Positions 37,917 to 50,600 of a DNA stretch of 64,000 nt are shown one piece after another. Location: NCBI GenBank assembly GCA_013397935.1, contig VZRN01005891.1:245964-309963 (forward strand), read 5' to 3'. The notes under the pieces are model-generated. The model had not been told where the DNA came from. It ran no database searches and was given only the letters and a program-made list of their open reading frames with translations. Origin of the DNA: Dasyornis broadbenti. Lineage: Eukaryota > Chordata > Aves > Passeriformes > Dasyornithidae. The stretch's first letter is position 1. Each line of letters starts with the position of its first letter. The translations under genes were made by a program, and so were the position numbers.

Positions 37917-39451
37917 TCAATGCAGTATGGAACAAATGAAGACTTGCACATTCTCTTGCTATTGAGGTTTTATACCTCTCCTGTTTTCTGCTTATTTTGA
38001 AATTGCTCCCACCTGCATCATAATATTCTTCATGACACAATTTTTTTTTTCCCCCTAAAGTTCTGTTTAGTAGTAAACACCTCCAAGAATTCCTCAGTTT
38101 TGAAGAAAACAGTGTCTCACTGACACATCTTGGTTAAAATATGTCATGATCAAAGATTAAGTCCTCACCACGAAAAAAGAAGTTCTTTGTAAGATGCTTA
38201 GGAGGATAAAACTTTTTGTGTGACAGATGCCACAATAAAACAAAGTAAAACTGTAAGATCCAGAAACATACAACAGTATTTTATTCTTCTAGTCACTGCT
38301 GATAAACGGGGGAGGAAAGGGAAATAACTTACACACGTTTATCTTGACACATCCATTTTGGTGCATACAACATTTTAAGCACTCAAAATTTAAAAAAAAA
38401 TAATCTTATCAGGCCTGTATCAAATGGATTTGTCAATGTTTAACTGAGTTATATTACAAATTACTGCTCCAGATTAACATGTCTCTTGAGATTTACTTGT
38501 GTACCTGCAAGCCTCAAGGTGGGAAATATTTTACTCTCACATCATTCAGCTGTGGCAAAAACAGTGTTAATTCTGCCACACGTCACTGTCCCCAAACTCT
38601 GCTGCCAACAACACCTTGAGAGTGCTTTTCATATGAGCACAGAGGGGCTGAACCAGGGTTAGATGGGGCCACCACACCCTAAACACACCCTTGAAGGATT
38701 CTTGCCCCCACCCCAGTTCCCATTTCTCTCTTTCTCCTGCCTCCAGCAGGGCTGGGTGTGCAAAGGATGGAACCCTTGGGCCAGACACAGTCTGCACGTT
38801 CAAAAGCTGTCTTAAGGATCTTGAACTGAGCACATTTAAAGAGGGAAACACAAGGTGTGTTCAGCAGGTGGCCAGGCTGGCATGAAAAGGTCATCAGGCA
38901 GACCCTCTCCACTGCAGGTGTTCGGCTCCACTGCCTGCACGTGCACATGACAAACTTTATTCCCAGTGCACAAAATTCTAGCTACCCAAATATCAGCCAA
39001 GGCCACAGAGCTTACAAAACATGTGTGCTAACAAGGAAAATATGCAATATTAATTTCCTAAATTCTATCTTTCAAACCTGCTTTTATATATCTTCTCTTT
39101 AGATTAGGGGGGAAAAACAAAGTAATAGCAAAACCGTAGAATTCCAGTGCAATACACTGACAACACTTGTGCCTTCCTTTTTAAAGCCTAATTTTTCATT
39201 TGTCTGTCCTTCAGCTTTACAGAATAAATTATTAATCTTATATTCTAATATTCTTAAATTATTATAGCATTGTCACTTCTCAGTTCCTATAATAGAGCAC
39301 TGACCTTCCCCCTGTTTTGTAGAAAGATCCAAGATGTTCTTTCATCAGACCAAACATATCCTGATCTTCCTCCTCTAATGGAAATGGCCCACCCTAAGAA
39401 TATTCAATAGTTTTCCCACCCTGACAGCAAAATATTCTTACTCTGAATACC

Positions 39452-39471
39452 AAAAAAAAAAAAAAAAAAAA
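39452..39471 (+). repeat. (A)20 homopolymer tract
   Basis: A run of 20 A on the plus strand is followed by an AT-rich stretch. No LINE or processed pseudogene sequence is recognised upstream. Confidence 0.9.
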
Positions 39472-42400
39472 TTAAAATATTAAGGATTTTTTGCCTTTAT
39501 AGCAACAGTCCACACAGAAAGGTCAAAGGCAGAGGAAATACGTTACTTGATTTACACACACAAACCACCATCTCCACGATGGAAGGGAAAAACCCCTCCT
39601 AAGCAGCCCTGCCATCTCTCACCCCAGCCCTAACCCCTGCCCCAGGCACTCCTGGAGCTAAGTCTTGCATGAAGGCTTTTTGCAGCCAGCCACAGCCTCT
39701 TTAATGTTTGACTTGTTAAAATAAAAACAACCTGGCACAGGTCTGCAGAGCTCCTGTGCTCAGCTCACAGCAAAGCAGACAGATGGAAAGAAGCCTCTTT
39801 CCCTGGGAAAACCCAAGGAAAAGCTGCTCATTCCCAAAGGGCCACTGCAATTTTTTGCCCTCTACCCAAGGCACATGCAGAAACTGCATAGCTGAACAGC
39901 TCTTCACCTCAGGGATTTTTCCTTCAGTGGCAGGTGATACACTTAAAGCAATTTACTGCATGAAGGCACCCAGGACCACAGCAAGGGACAGTCTGACCCT
40001 GACCCTTGAAACCTAGCCCAGGCTCTTATGGTTTAACATATTTTCACTATGGAACCAGAGAAAATTCCAGCCACGGCTTGTGTGCAATTTTATTCGTACT
40101 TTTGTGTCTCTGGTTGTAAACACAAGGTGACTTTCCCCGCCACTTTCCAGGTCCCTTCCTTCTCCCTGGCCAGGGTGTGGGCAGGACTGCAGGAGGATTT
40201 CTTAGAGAAGCAGGACAAGACAGGGAGTCTGTGGTCTGAGGACCTTGCCCCAGCAGGAATCCCACAGCAGGGATTTCGGACTGTCCCACCGGAGCTGATC
40301 AGCGCCCAAAGTGTCCGGCACGTCCCCCAGCAGCACAGCCAGCCCGAGCTGCACTTCTGTGACACATCCACATGAGCAGGCTGAGGGCAACAGGAGACCC
40401 TCACTGATTAATGCATTAGTTACTCAGGAATCTCATGGAAAACCATGCAGAACCAAGGCTCAGACCTCACCCAATCTGCACTTTTTGCAACCCTATAGAA
40501 CATCCTTCTAGGGTCAGCTCTACCCAAAATTCTAGCATGATAAAACAGGTCTCCAGCAAGTATTAAAGTCTGGATGTGTGCTTTGAACACAGCATCCCTG
40601 AAAAGCAGCAGAGAGGTGCTGTTCATTTCCAATCCTGTTGGCTGCAGCCTTTTTTTCCCACTCTCCATGATAAATTGATGTGTTTGTCTCTCGTTCCTAG
40701 CCCTGCTCACATGAACAGTGAACTTGTCAGGAGCAGGGAATGCATCACTGAAGAGCTGTTGTTTTCCTGGGAGACACCTAAAATCCTGTCAATCCACAGA
40801 TGGGCAAACAGAGCCAAGCACTCCTCAGATCTGGGAATAAAAACACAGCCCTCTATGTTGAGATTCAGAGCATCAATTACTGTATAAGCATTAAAAATAC
40901 CTCTAAATCATGCAAAAAATCTGGTGCTCTTCTACTGAAACAGTTGAACTACAGCCTGTATTTCTCTTCGGAAAAAGCAAGATTTTCCTGTTTACCTGGA
41001 GGACTTCTTAAAGAAGTCAGAATTTAACAAAAAGAATCATTCTGTTTTTGCTAAAATTCTTGAAATCATGACTACTCAAGGCTGCCTTTAAAAACCCCTG
41101 AGAACCCCCCAAACTAAACCCCTTTTGTCTTAGTGCAGAAGTCACCTTTGAACATAAACCAAGTGTTTTCCATTTCTCAGCAGCTGAACAGATTTTTTTT
41201 TCTTCCCCACCTCTCATCCAGACCTTTCCTGTTCTCCGAGTGCCTTGAAATGCAACTTTGGTCAACTTCTCCTTTCCAGTGATTTACACACATTTCATTT
41301 CCTGATGTGCTTTATTCCTGCTGCTCATCTGAGGCGAGGCAAGGCAGATGCACGATAGCTCCTCTCTTTTCAGGTATTGCTGGTGATTAACTGAAGGATT
41401 AGATTTCTGCTTCTGTAACGATTTCATTTGAAAAATCTATTTGTATGTTCGGAGCCCAATGCTTGGGGAATGGTTTTGTTTTCTGGGGAGCAGATGTGAA
41501 GAGAGCATTGACAGCCCAATCACTTCATTAATATTAAAGGGGCTGCTACAGAGTGGCTGCATTCCTCAGGTGCTGCTAAACTGCATTTCTCAACGAGTTC
41601 TGTAGATCAGAAAATTGAAAATAAACAACACTGGGGTCTTACAGCTTCAGCCAAATGGGGAGCAGCCTCAGAGCCCCCAGCCTTTGCCCCGGGGCTGCTC
41701 AGTGGATTTTCAGAAGCCTCCTCTGACTTAGGTTCCTAAATTGGCCCAGGACAGTCTCGCGCATTATTCCAACCCTGGGAATATTTCAAATGGTAAAGCA
41801 GAACCCCCTGGGCACAGTGCCTTTGGGAAGTGTGTGGGATGGCCTTCCCCAGTGCCACCAGCACTGCAGGGACTGTGTCCAGCAGGGCCTCTCTTCAATA
41901 AAATCATTTCCCTTTAACCAGAGGAAAACTTCGTAAGAAAATTAGCTGAAGTCATAAAACACTTCCTTACGCAATAACATGGTTTCCACGTCTTACCTTT
42001 AACAACCCCAGTTTTCCAAATGAGGCCAAAGATTCCTCTCCATCCCTCAAATCCAGCTGTTCCACCTCCTCTGTGCAATGAAAAGCACATGTGGAGCTCC
42101 TAGAAAATATCACAGGAAAACCCAGTTCAGACCAATTCAAGTTTCTAACACTGTCTGACATCCCCTGTAAGGAAAGGTAAGAGATCTCCCTCAAATCTGG
42201 GACAGCTTTATGAAAATCAGAATGTTTTCCTTGAAATCCATACTTGCTGAATTTACGCTCACAGGCAGGCCCACAATTCTGTGCTGAAATGGAATGGCCA
42301 GCATTCAGAACAGCTTCTCCACTACTCTGAAAGTCACAATTACAAGAGTAATAGTACAAGCAGTTTATTTCAATATTATTTTCACAATGCAACACAATTA

Positions 42401-42944
42401 ATAAGCTGATTTTTGAAACAGTGCACTCTTCCCTTTCTGAGGAGACTGCCATTATGTCAGGGATAATCCTGCTTGCTCAGCTCCTGAAGTTAGATTTAAG
42501 TAATATAAAATAAGCAACAGACAGAAAACCCCCACACTTTTGTGCATAGAACATACGCCGTATTATTTATGGCATAAATAAATAAAAATCAGAATGTAAT
42601 CTTGGTGAATTACATACCTTCTTAATTTACTCAACATGAAATGAAAAAGATGAATCAACATTTAATTAGCCTTGGATGCCTTTTCACAAAACAGCTGATA
42701 AACATTCTCTCCTCCTTCCCTCCCACAAAAGCTCAAAGTGATTAAAACATTTTTGGACACTTGATCAAAATCTCCCTAAAATGTTCTCCTCTGTCTCCTT
42801 TATTTCCTGTACTTTACATCCAGAAAAAACAACAAAAAGTGAATTATTACCAGCTGAAATAACAGAAGCTAACAGCCTTGCTGTAAGTTCTGAGAAAATT
42901 TTGAGAACAATTCTTTCCTTAAGCATATCCTCAACGATATTTGG

Positions 42945-42971
42945 TTTGTCAAGTTTGTCAGATTTGTCAAA
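42945..42971 (+). repeat. 9-bp tandem repeat, three copies
   Basis: The units TTTGTCAAG, TTTGTCAGA and TTTGTCAAA follow each other without spacing. This is a short, slightly diverged tandem repeat. It gives a Lys-Ser/Leu-Asp repeating pattern in the minus-strand frame that crosses it, but that frame is not supported as a gene. Confidence 0.8.
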
Positions 42972-44091
42972 GAATTTATATGTTCTAATAATAAATAATA
43001 GCAATTAACACAACCGTTAATGAGCAAAATGAGTCACAAAAGCTTTCATTTACAGCTATTCAATACATTAACACTTCTTTTCTGTTCCCCCAATCTAAAC
43101 ACCAGATTCTCTCTCTCCTGGACCATGACCTCTCACATGAAGGTCTCACACAAAGTTGTCTTATCCACACGCTGCACAAATCAAACAAAGCCAAATATAA
43201 CATCATTCTCCAGAAAAGTATCACAGCCAAATAACCCTCAGACACAGGAGAAAAAGCTCTGTCAGGTAATTTGGGATTTGAAAGGGAGTGTTGACATGAT
43301 TCTGATGATAGTGTTATCTCCAGGATTTTGAAATAGAACTTGATTGATACAGTAAAAATTTTGTGCTGTGATAGCAAAAGAGAAGGGCACCAGATCTGAT
43401 CACCTACTTCACAGCCCCCAAATACTCCTGTTGCTGGTTCTTTTTAATTTACCTTCCTTAATTGGTCATACAAGAAATAACCCAGAAAAATGCTTCAAAA
43501 TAAATTCTCTGGCAAGAAAGAAAAAATTAAGCCTCCCACCATGCTGGGTAGAAAAAGCTGTGTTTTGGAAATCTGTTCTGAGCTCACATATTCATAAAAT
43601 CAGATTTTGAACTATGAGTGGTAGGAGGTCCTACTTTAGGGGAAAAACACCTCCTAATTTGGAATGCACTCATTTAGTTATACTTTAAGATTTGAACCAA
43701 ACTTTGTTAATTATTTAAATCCTTGAGCACCTTTTAAATATTCTGATTTAGGTGTGAGGCTACAGTCTAGGAATACCTAAAAAAAAATACATCAGATGTG
43801 AGATTTAGTCTCACTCAAACTGAAAAATGGTGTGCAAACACACACCCGTGATGGGGGACTGAAAAATCCCATGCACGCAAGAAATCTGAAAGGCACAAAG
43901 AGTTCTTCCTACTAAAATAATAGAGCCTGCAAAGTTTCATATAACTTCAGCTTCGCATTTTTGATTAAAATTATTCTGATGGAAAGCAGCACAAAAAAGT
44001 TGCACACAAAATAAACAGCAAACAAATGTTCAGAGAGATTAGGGCATGGAAGACAAAAGATTTTTAAAAGTATTATTAATAGAGTACAAGT

Positions 44092-44112
44092 AAAAAAAAA
44101 AAAAAAAAAAAA
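44092..44112 (+). repeat. (A)21 homopolymer tract
   Basis: A run of 21 A on the plus strand is followed by CCCAC. It is simple sequence, and the exact length may vary between individuals or assemblies. Confidence 0.9.
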
Positions 44113-44679
44113 CCCACATGTACGACTAAAGGACAGGGGGAAAACACACAACCCAAGGGGAACACAGCAGCTTCTTCGCTCACTTTGGCTGTCAAAATTG
44201 TCATCTCAGTGTTCGAGGCAGACAGGTCTCCAACTGCAACGAAATGGTGCAATACCTTCTAAAAATCACCAAGTACAAGGAAAGTGTCTTGCAGACCGAA
44301 TAAAGTCAGTAAGGACAAACACACAAAGCAAAACTTTGCAGAGCAATGCAGGGATTGGATTTGAGAGCTGTGGTCAGCTTCCCAGATAACTCTGGTGCCA
44401 GACACAGTGCGGTTGGCATCCTTGCGATCCTAGGCCTTGAAATGACTTCCCTTGAAGAGGATTTTCATTCTCTCTCTGCCAGTAAAGTTCATTCCTTTTG
44501 GTTCCCTTCCTCCCCTTGCAGAGGCTGTCCCTGCCAGGGTCTGTGTGACCGTGTAGTTGTGCATGAGCTACATCCTGGCTTGGCAAGAGGTTTAGAGCAT
44601 GAAAAATCACCCTAATTATAAAAACAGATTAGCTACCTGGCCAACAGTGTTTGTTTGCAAGAAAGACTAAGAAAAGGAC

Positions 44680-44826
44680 TGGATTAGAAAGGATCTTAAA
44701 GCTCATCCAGTGCCACCCCTGCCATGGGCAGGGACACCTTCCACTGTCCCAGGCTGCTCCAAGCCCCGGCCAACCAGGCCTGGGACAATTCTGGGGATAA
44801 TCCCACATTTAACACACTCTGGCAAG
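44680..44826 (-). mobile_element. CR1 LINE fragment, 3' region, reverse orientation
   Basis: On the plus strand the order is 'gaaaggatcttaaagctcatccag', 'ccacccctgccatgggcagggacaccttccactgtcccaggctgctccaagccccggcc', then a decayed 'ctctggcaa'. This is the antisense reading of the avian CR1 3' region, so the element points to the minus strand. The terminal repeat that should begin it (AATCACAGAAT) is missing or decayed. It is non-coding and about 147 bp. Confidence 0.9.
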
Positions 44827-45281
44827 ATGTTTCAAATTATCCAAGAAGAAATCATCGTGCAGAGACGGCAAAAAAACCCAAGCAACTTGAAGAACAAGTT
44901 ACTTCTAAGGTGAAGAACAGGGAAACCTGACAGGTTTGGGGGGTTGTTTCTCTTTATTGTCATTTAGCAAATAAATCCTGCAAAGACATCCTTCCAGGAG
45001 TCCTGAAGCAGAGCTCTTCTAATTTCTTTGACTGTTTCCCTGTAGTCTATTAATAAGACCCAGAAGTTTCAGCAGGAAATAATTCTTAACAGCCTTTTCC
45101 TGATGAGAGTGATAATTGAACAGAACTGGAACTTCCCAGTTTCTGCCATTTCTTCCAAAATGCCTGGCTGCTTATATTGCGAGACACTCTGAGTTGTGTG
45201 GAGAGCTTTCAAGGCCATTTAAGACTTAAATACAAAGGGGATCTCTGCTACTACAGGAAAAAAGAAACAAAAACAAACAAA

Positions 45282-45308
45282 NNNNNNNNNNNNNNNNNNN
45301 NNNNNNNN
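45282..45308. other. Assembly gap, 27 N
   Basis: There are 27 undetermined bases between an A/C-rich stretch (aaacaaacaaa) on the left and a run of 23 A on the right. The gap most likely reflects unresolved A-rich low-complexity sequence. Its true length is unknown. Confidence 0.97.
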
Positions 45309-45331
45309 AAAAAAAAAAAAAAAAAAAAAAA
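45309..45331 (+). repeat. (A)23 tract at gap edge
   Basis: A run of 23 A directly abuts the gap, so the original A-rich block is probably longer than shown. Confidence 0.9.
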
Positions 45332-45979
45332 CCAAAGTGAAAAATAGAAAGAAACAGTACATCAAAATCAAAATCCACCTTTCAGTCCAGGCATTTTCCG
45401 TACACAGACACTCTGAGAAGCCCTGGAAAGATCACACACATCCCAACAGAGAAAAAATATGATTCTGTGTCTCTTCATAGTCTTTTTTTCTTTGCAGAAG
45501 TTTATGTTCTTGACCAGGACAAAAGTTTGTGAAAGCTGACACATCATATTTGATAGGGTTTCAGATGCTCAGTGAGTGCCACTGCTTAAACAACAGCAGA
45601 AGGAATAGTGATCTTAAAAAAGGCACTTGATTAACAAAAGTTGATAGAGAAATGTTACTGTGGAAAATGAAATGTATAAATTATTTAGGTAAATGAACAG
45701 TTACTAAAAAGACACAAAGTGTCAATTAATTCTAAAAATGTTTCTATTCTTTTGGAAATTTTATTTTTAGGCTACAAGATTTCAAAGATTTTAAAGACAA
45801 AGACAGTTATTTGCTGCAAATACAAGACTGAGTGAGCAGCCCAAAAACTGCACGACTACATAAAAATACAAATTTTGAATTTGGCAGAGAAAACGTCTCT
45901 AGTTGTTTTACATTCCTCAGTCTCTAACTTTTGGGGTTTTTCTTCCCCTGTGTGTTGATATATGGAAGCACGTGTGAGC

Positions 45980-46003
45980 ATATATATATATATATGTGTG
46001 TGT
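45980..46003 (+). repeat. (AT)n(GT)n microsatellite
   Basis: About 16 bases of alternating AT are followed by four GT units. It is a short compound dinucleotide repeat, likely polymorphic. Confidence 0.9.
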
Positions 46004-49000
46004 ATAAATTCATTGACTCAATGACTAAATTCTTTACAACCTGCACGCTCTGGGCACAGTCTCCATCATATGACGCTGGCCTGGACCTTCCAAGTCCACC
46101 AACACAGCTTCAGTAAAGATGAAACCATTTATGACAAGGCCAAACAGAAAAACTGTCCAAGTCTGCCTGGTGCCATTATTTTAGGAAGAACGGAGCAAAA
46201 ATCCTGTTGAGCTGTTACTGAGAAGAGCTGAGCAACTTCAAATAAGTTTCACTGCATGACCCAGGCTACGCCGAAATTTGCTCTGAGTGCTGTAATCCCA
46301 GTTAAAGGACAGGGCAGTGTTTGACAAGGGCTGCTGTAGGAGCTGTCCCGTCTGATCTGTGTATTTACAAATTGTGCACCAGGCACTTCACTATGAACGT
46401 GTGCTTGGAAAAATGCCCGAATCATCCAGACCCAACCCTCTGCTGGTGGATTCTATGAATCTTGGTTTGAACACATCACTACATTTGTGTTTCCCAGGCA
46501 ATTCAGCCCAAAACGTACAGGCTCCAAGGGATGTGCGTGACTCATTCCTTCCCAGGCAGAGGGAAGAACCTCCATTCCCTGGCTGGACAAGTGGGTGAGA
46601 CCCTTCTCCACGACAGAGGCTCTTTGTTTTGTGATGATCAAGGGATTAAAGGATACAGAACCGGGATACGGATCACGAGCAGGGATTTGGGACGTGTTTT
46701 AAATCAGTAAGAAAGTTGTTCACACCTTTAGCACCACAGTGTAAATCAGGGCTGGTTTTCAAAAGCTCTTTTCTAAGCTAGAACAGCCCCTGGGACTGGC
46801 TGGGTTCTTACAAGCAGAACAATTTAATCTTACTGAACAATTTAATCCAGCAGAACCACGCTCACCGTCTGCTGGCAGATTTACATAATGTAGTGTTACA
46901 GAAATAACCAGGAGTTGCAGCCGAAATCCTGCCAAATTTCCTTTAGACCTATAGTAATTTCACAAACAAGTGATAAAATTTCTGCAACAAATGGGTGGCA
47001 CTTAAAATATTAATGTTTCTTTAAAAATTACTTTTATAATGTGGACTGCTTATTAATTACTTCAAGATTCAAATTATTAATCTCCACTTGGACATCACTT
47101 GCTAAGTTCTTATTCTCTTTTTACAGATAAAGTCCATTTATAATTGCAGCATGGAAGTTGCAGTGAAGGAAAACACTGGCAAACAATGACCCAGGAACAA
47201 GTGTTCAACAAGCTTTTAAATTTTGCTGACAGGTTTTCTGGTGGGGTGAAGAGACGCATCCTCAGTCAGACAACATCCCACAAGGCTCTCAGTTCCACAG
47301 TGCCAGCTTTGACTCCTCGAGTTTCCAAATTATTACTGGAAGGCACAACTCCGCAGTGGAGCCCACGTGAAGGACAAAGCAGGTTTGGCAGCTGTGGGGT
47401 GCCTGTGCTCTGCAGCCCCCAGTGGGGCTGGGACAGGAACAAATGCCGCTGGGGAAGGATCCCAGGCTGACAAGAGAGCAAGGAAAAGGCAGAGCCCTTG
47501 GCTGCACTCAGCATCCTCCTGCTCCTGAGTCTTGAATGGGAAACAGCAGCAAGTCCAGGGGCACACGTGTGAAAAGCAGCAGCTGAGCAGCAGCCGCCTG
47601 CTCTGCTGCAGGAGAGCCTGGATGGTAGCTCTGGAAGGGGTTTGCCACATTTCTGTGTGACACCAGCAACCAGGGCAGGGTGTGGGGACACTTTACCCCT
47701 ACCTGTGGGGTTCCTGACTGGCTGACTGCGAAGGAGTTTTGCTTCTGGCAGAGGCAGAAGCATCTCCACACCCACAAAACACAAGGGACTTGTCCCAGGA
47801 TGGGAAGAAGTCACAGAACAATTATCCCAGTCTCTGATTACATTAATAACCTACAAGCTGGCTTTGCTCTGAGGAGCATAACTCTTCTTTATTGCCTGCA
47901 GTCAGAAAGCTCTTTGGCTCTGCAGTGAGTGATTACAAAGACAAGCAGGTTTCTGCCTGGCTCAGCTGTGGAGAGGTTCCTAACCAGGCTGCTGGGTTTG
48001 AAATCGATCTGGGTACCCTCTCTCCTCACACCCCTGTGGCAGCTTTGGGGACACTGTTTTATTCCAGCACTCCCTGGATTGCAGATGGCAAAAGCACTTT
48101 TCCTGCAGTACCTCCCCTGTCCTCCCACTGAGCTGTGTCTGAGCTAGGAATTATCAAACAAAGGACGAGTCCTGCTGCTGATTAAATATCTGGAATTTAA
48201 CTAGTAGGAAGTTTGCACATCTGTTTCTTTGTCTCCATTTCTGCTGCTTGTACTATTGCGGAGATTATGCACTGTGTGAGTCACATTGTAACTTCTAATA
48301 TTAACAGCCTGATTACCCCGCAGTTGCTGGGTTCTTTTCCCTCTAGAAGCATGAATTACAAAAGATTTCTCCTTCCCCTTCACTTTTGAAAGCAATTAAA
48401 AACAAACTATTTAACAAATCTCTAGCTGCCAAGAAGTGTTCAAATTAGATCTTTTCTTTTCATAGCCTTCTTACTTTTGATTTGGAACAGAACCAATTGG
48501 CTTTGGGATCTCTCCTCAAAGAGATACTTCTGCTAACATTTCAGTCTACCAAAAACAGTAAAACAAGAAAACTTTTAATGTTTTACAGTATGGTTTCAAC
48601 AAGCTGGAAGAATTTCTAAAGATGCACATTTCCACCAGGTACTGTTTGGATTCAATCCCGATGTCATGTTGCTAGATTCTAAAAGATAGATGAAGGTTTG
48701 CTAATATCATTCTTCCCTCATTATTCAAATAAACGTTGATGCAGAGCAGAGGCAGCAAAGAAAAGAGAATGGAAGGGAAAAAAAAATAATCTCTCACTCC
48801 CTACTTCTTAATAGTCTGGACAAAATGGATTTGTATGTTTTGGCTTTCAGTAGCAGAAATAGAATTGCTGTATAAATACCGGTTTGGGCAAAAAGATCCA
48901 ACAACTGGCTCCCCTACCCCAGCACTTAATTCTGATTATTGCCAGACAGAGCTGACTCCTTCCAAAGAGCTCTTGGAGAATGGTCCCATTGTACAGGGGC

Positions 49001-50600
49001 AGAGGGGTTCCTGCTCCAGTGGAAACTCTGTTATCTCCCAACAGCTGCTCACAGTTAACTGCAGCCCCACTGAAAGCCTTTCAAGTCTGCTCCTTGTTTA
49101 GTCTTGGATGTTTGGGAATGGCTTTTGGGGAGATTAACCTGTTGTGGGCTGTTAGGACAGCACTGGGCCATGGAAATGAGAGCTGAACAGGCTTCACCTT
49201 CACCACAGCCTTAGGAATAAAACTTCTTGTGTTCTCTTTGCCTTACTCAGCACTTGGAGCTAATGAAAGGTTAAAATTACCAGAGCTAAGTCAGCAGATG
49301 CCTATCCAAAACTATTTCGACAGCTCTTAGAAAAACCCACACATAATGTAGGCATTTTGATACTAAAACATGAAAACTGGAGAAACAAAAATGAAAAGTG
49401 ATTTCTTTTGGGTCATTTTATTTTCTTCCCCAATAAAATAAAAGGCTGCCTTGTCAGGTTTTCACTCCTTTTGAATTTAAGCTATTCCCTGCACACAAGT
49501 ACCAGTAGTTACTTAGGATTCTTTCAGAAAAACAGAAGATTTTTTTGCCAGCAGTACTTCTCTCCTGTTGATCCTTACAAACCTTAACATGGAATAATAT
49601 CACTGCTGAAGCTGCTCCCTGCCACTGGGCTGAATTGTGAGAACACCCAGGAGGAGGCAGGAAGGTTTTTCTGTGATTAAAATGTGCTGCTGCTGGTGGG
49701 ACACGACAGAGGGAAGCGGAAAGGCAGGGATGCTCACACACACGCTGCGGCCTCTGCGAGGAAGCTGGAGCTGAGCTGCCAGCGTGGACACTGCAGTGCC
49801 ACCACCAAGTTGTCCTTGTCAGCAGGGCTGAGCACATTAAGGCACTGGGGGTTTAAGTGACCCCAATCCAAGGTTAGGAGACCCAGTACTCCTCCTCTTA
49901 CGTGAGTGCAAGTTGCTCTGTGAAATATTCAGCACGACTGACTGACTTCTCCCCACAGCTCACGGACAGGTTCAGGAGGACAGCGACGCTTGAGGACTCT
50001 GCTTTTCCAGCGTAACCTCTGCAGCTCTGTCCAGATGGAAAGGAACAAGAGGCTTAGTGGGATTCAGTTGTTCCTCTGCCATCTCTTTCCATATTCGTAA
50101 GTGAAGCTTCTCAAAGGGTGTATTTTTACCAAGGAGACCTCGTGTGGCCCAATATCCCTAAAAGCTTAGGCACACTCTTGCTACTGTCATAATGTACAAA
50201 CTATTTTGAGCAAGCAGTTGAAAACAAAGAGCAAGTTACATTTGCTAAGTCTGCAGACTCTTCCTGTGACAAATAGGGAAAGCTGATTGAGTCTGGCAGG
50301 ATTTTTTCAATTCTCAAATTGTAGTATTCCATTGATATTGAACATTCTTCAGTACTTGCTCCCATCCTCTCCACTACAGCTGTCAGGAAAAGTGGCACAG
50401 ATGTTTTTATTAGATTTGGCCAAGTTATTAGGTGCTGTTCTCTTCTGCTGCTGCACTCTCTAGCAGAGCACTGTAACACAGTTAGCCAGGTTTACCAGCC
50501 AATGCTGCCTTTGCTTTTAAGCTCAAAATGACCTTGAGCTATCGTGCATTGCTTGTTCTTCCTGGGAATTATTTAATGGGTCAGGGAATTGCCCCGAACA

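Larger units (their letters stand above)
36569..44679. other. Gene-free unique sequence with A tracts
   Basis: No gene or RNA is recognised. The longest frame of the window lies here, 236 codons on the plus strand at 36609-37319, in a GC-richer patch just right of a CR1 fragment. A minus-strand frame of 161 codons lies at 41967-42452 in AT-richer sequence. Neither shows a recognisable domain, signal peptide or membrane segment, and both are discussed as findings. A small 9-bp triplication and three long A runs are listed separately. Confidence 0.55.
44827..50600. other. Gene-free unique sequence with an assembly gap
   Basis: No gene is recognised. A small assembly gap and its A run sit near 45282-45331, and an AT/GT microsatellite at 45980-46003. 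A GC-richer patch at about 47280-47800 gives a 182-codon minus-strand frame overlapping several others. I regard it as chance because overlapping open frames occur on both strands. The block near 47000-47130 is AT-rich with TTAATTA cores. Confidence 0.5.

Noticed and set aside
45481..45540. Acceptor-like 'tctttttttctttgcag' followed by a short frame
   Set aside because: Only about 13 codons follow before a stop, with no coding character. It serves as a reminder that acceptor matches occur by chance here.
47266..47814. 182-codon minus-strand open frame
   Set aside because: It lies in a GC-rich patch where several frames on both strands are open at once. There is no recognisable domain or splice context, so low stop density explains it.
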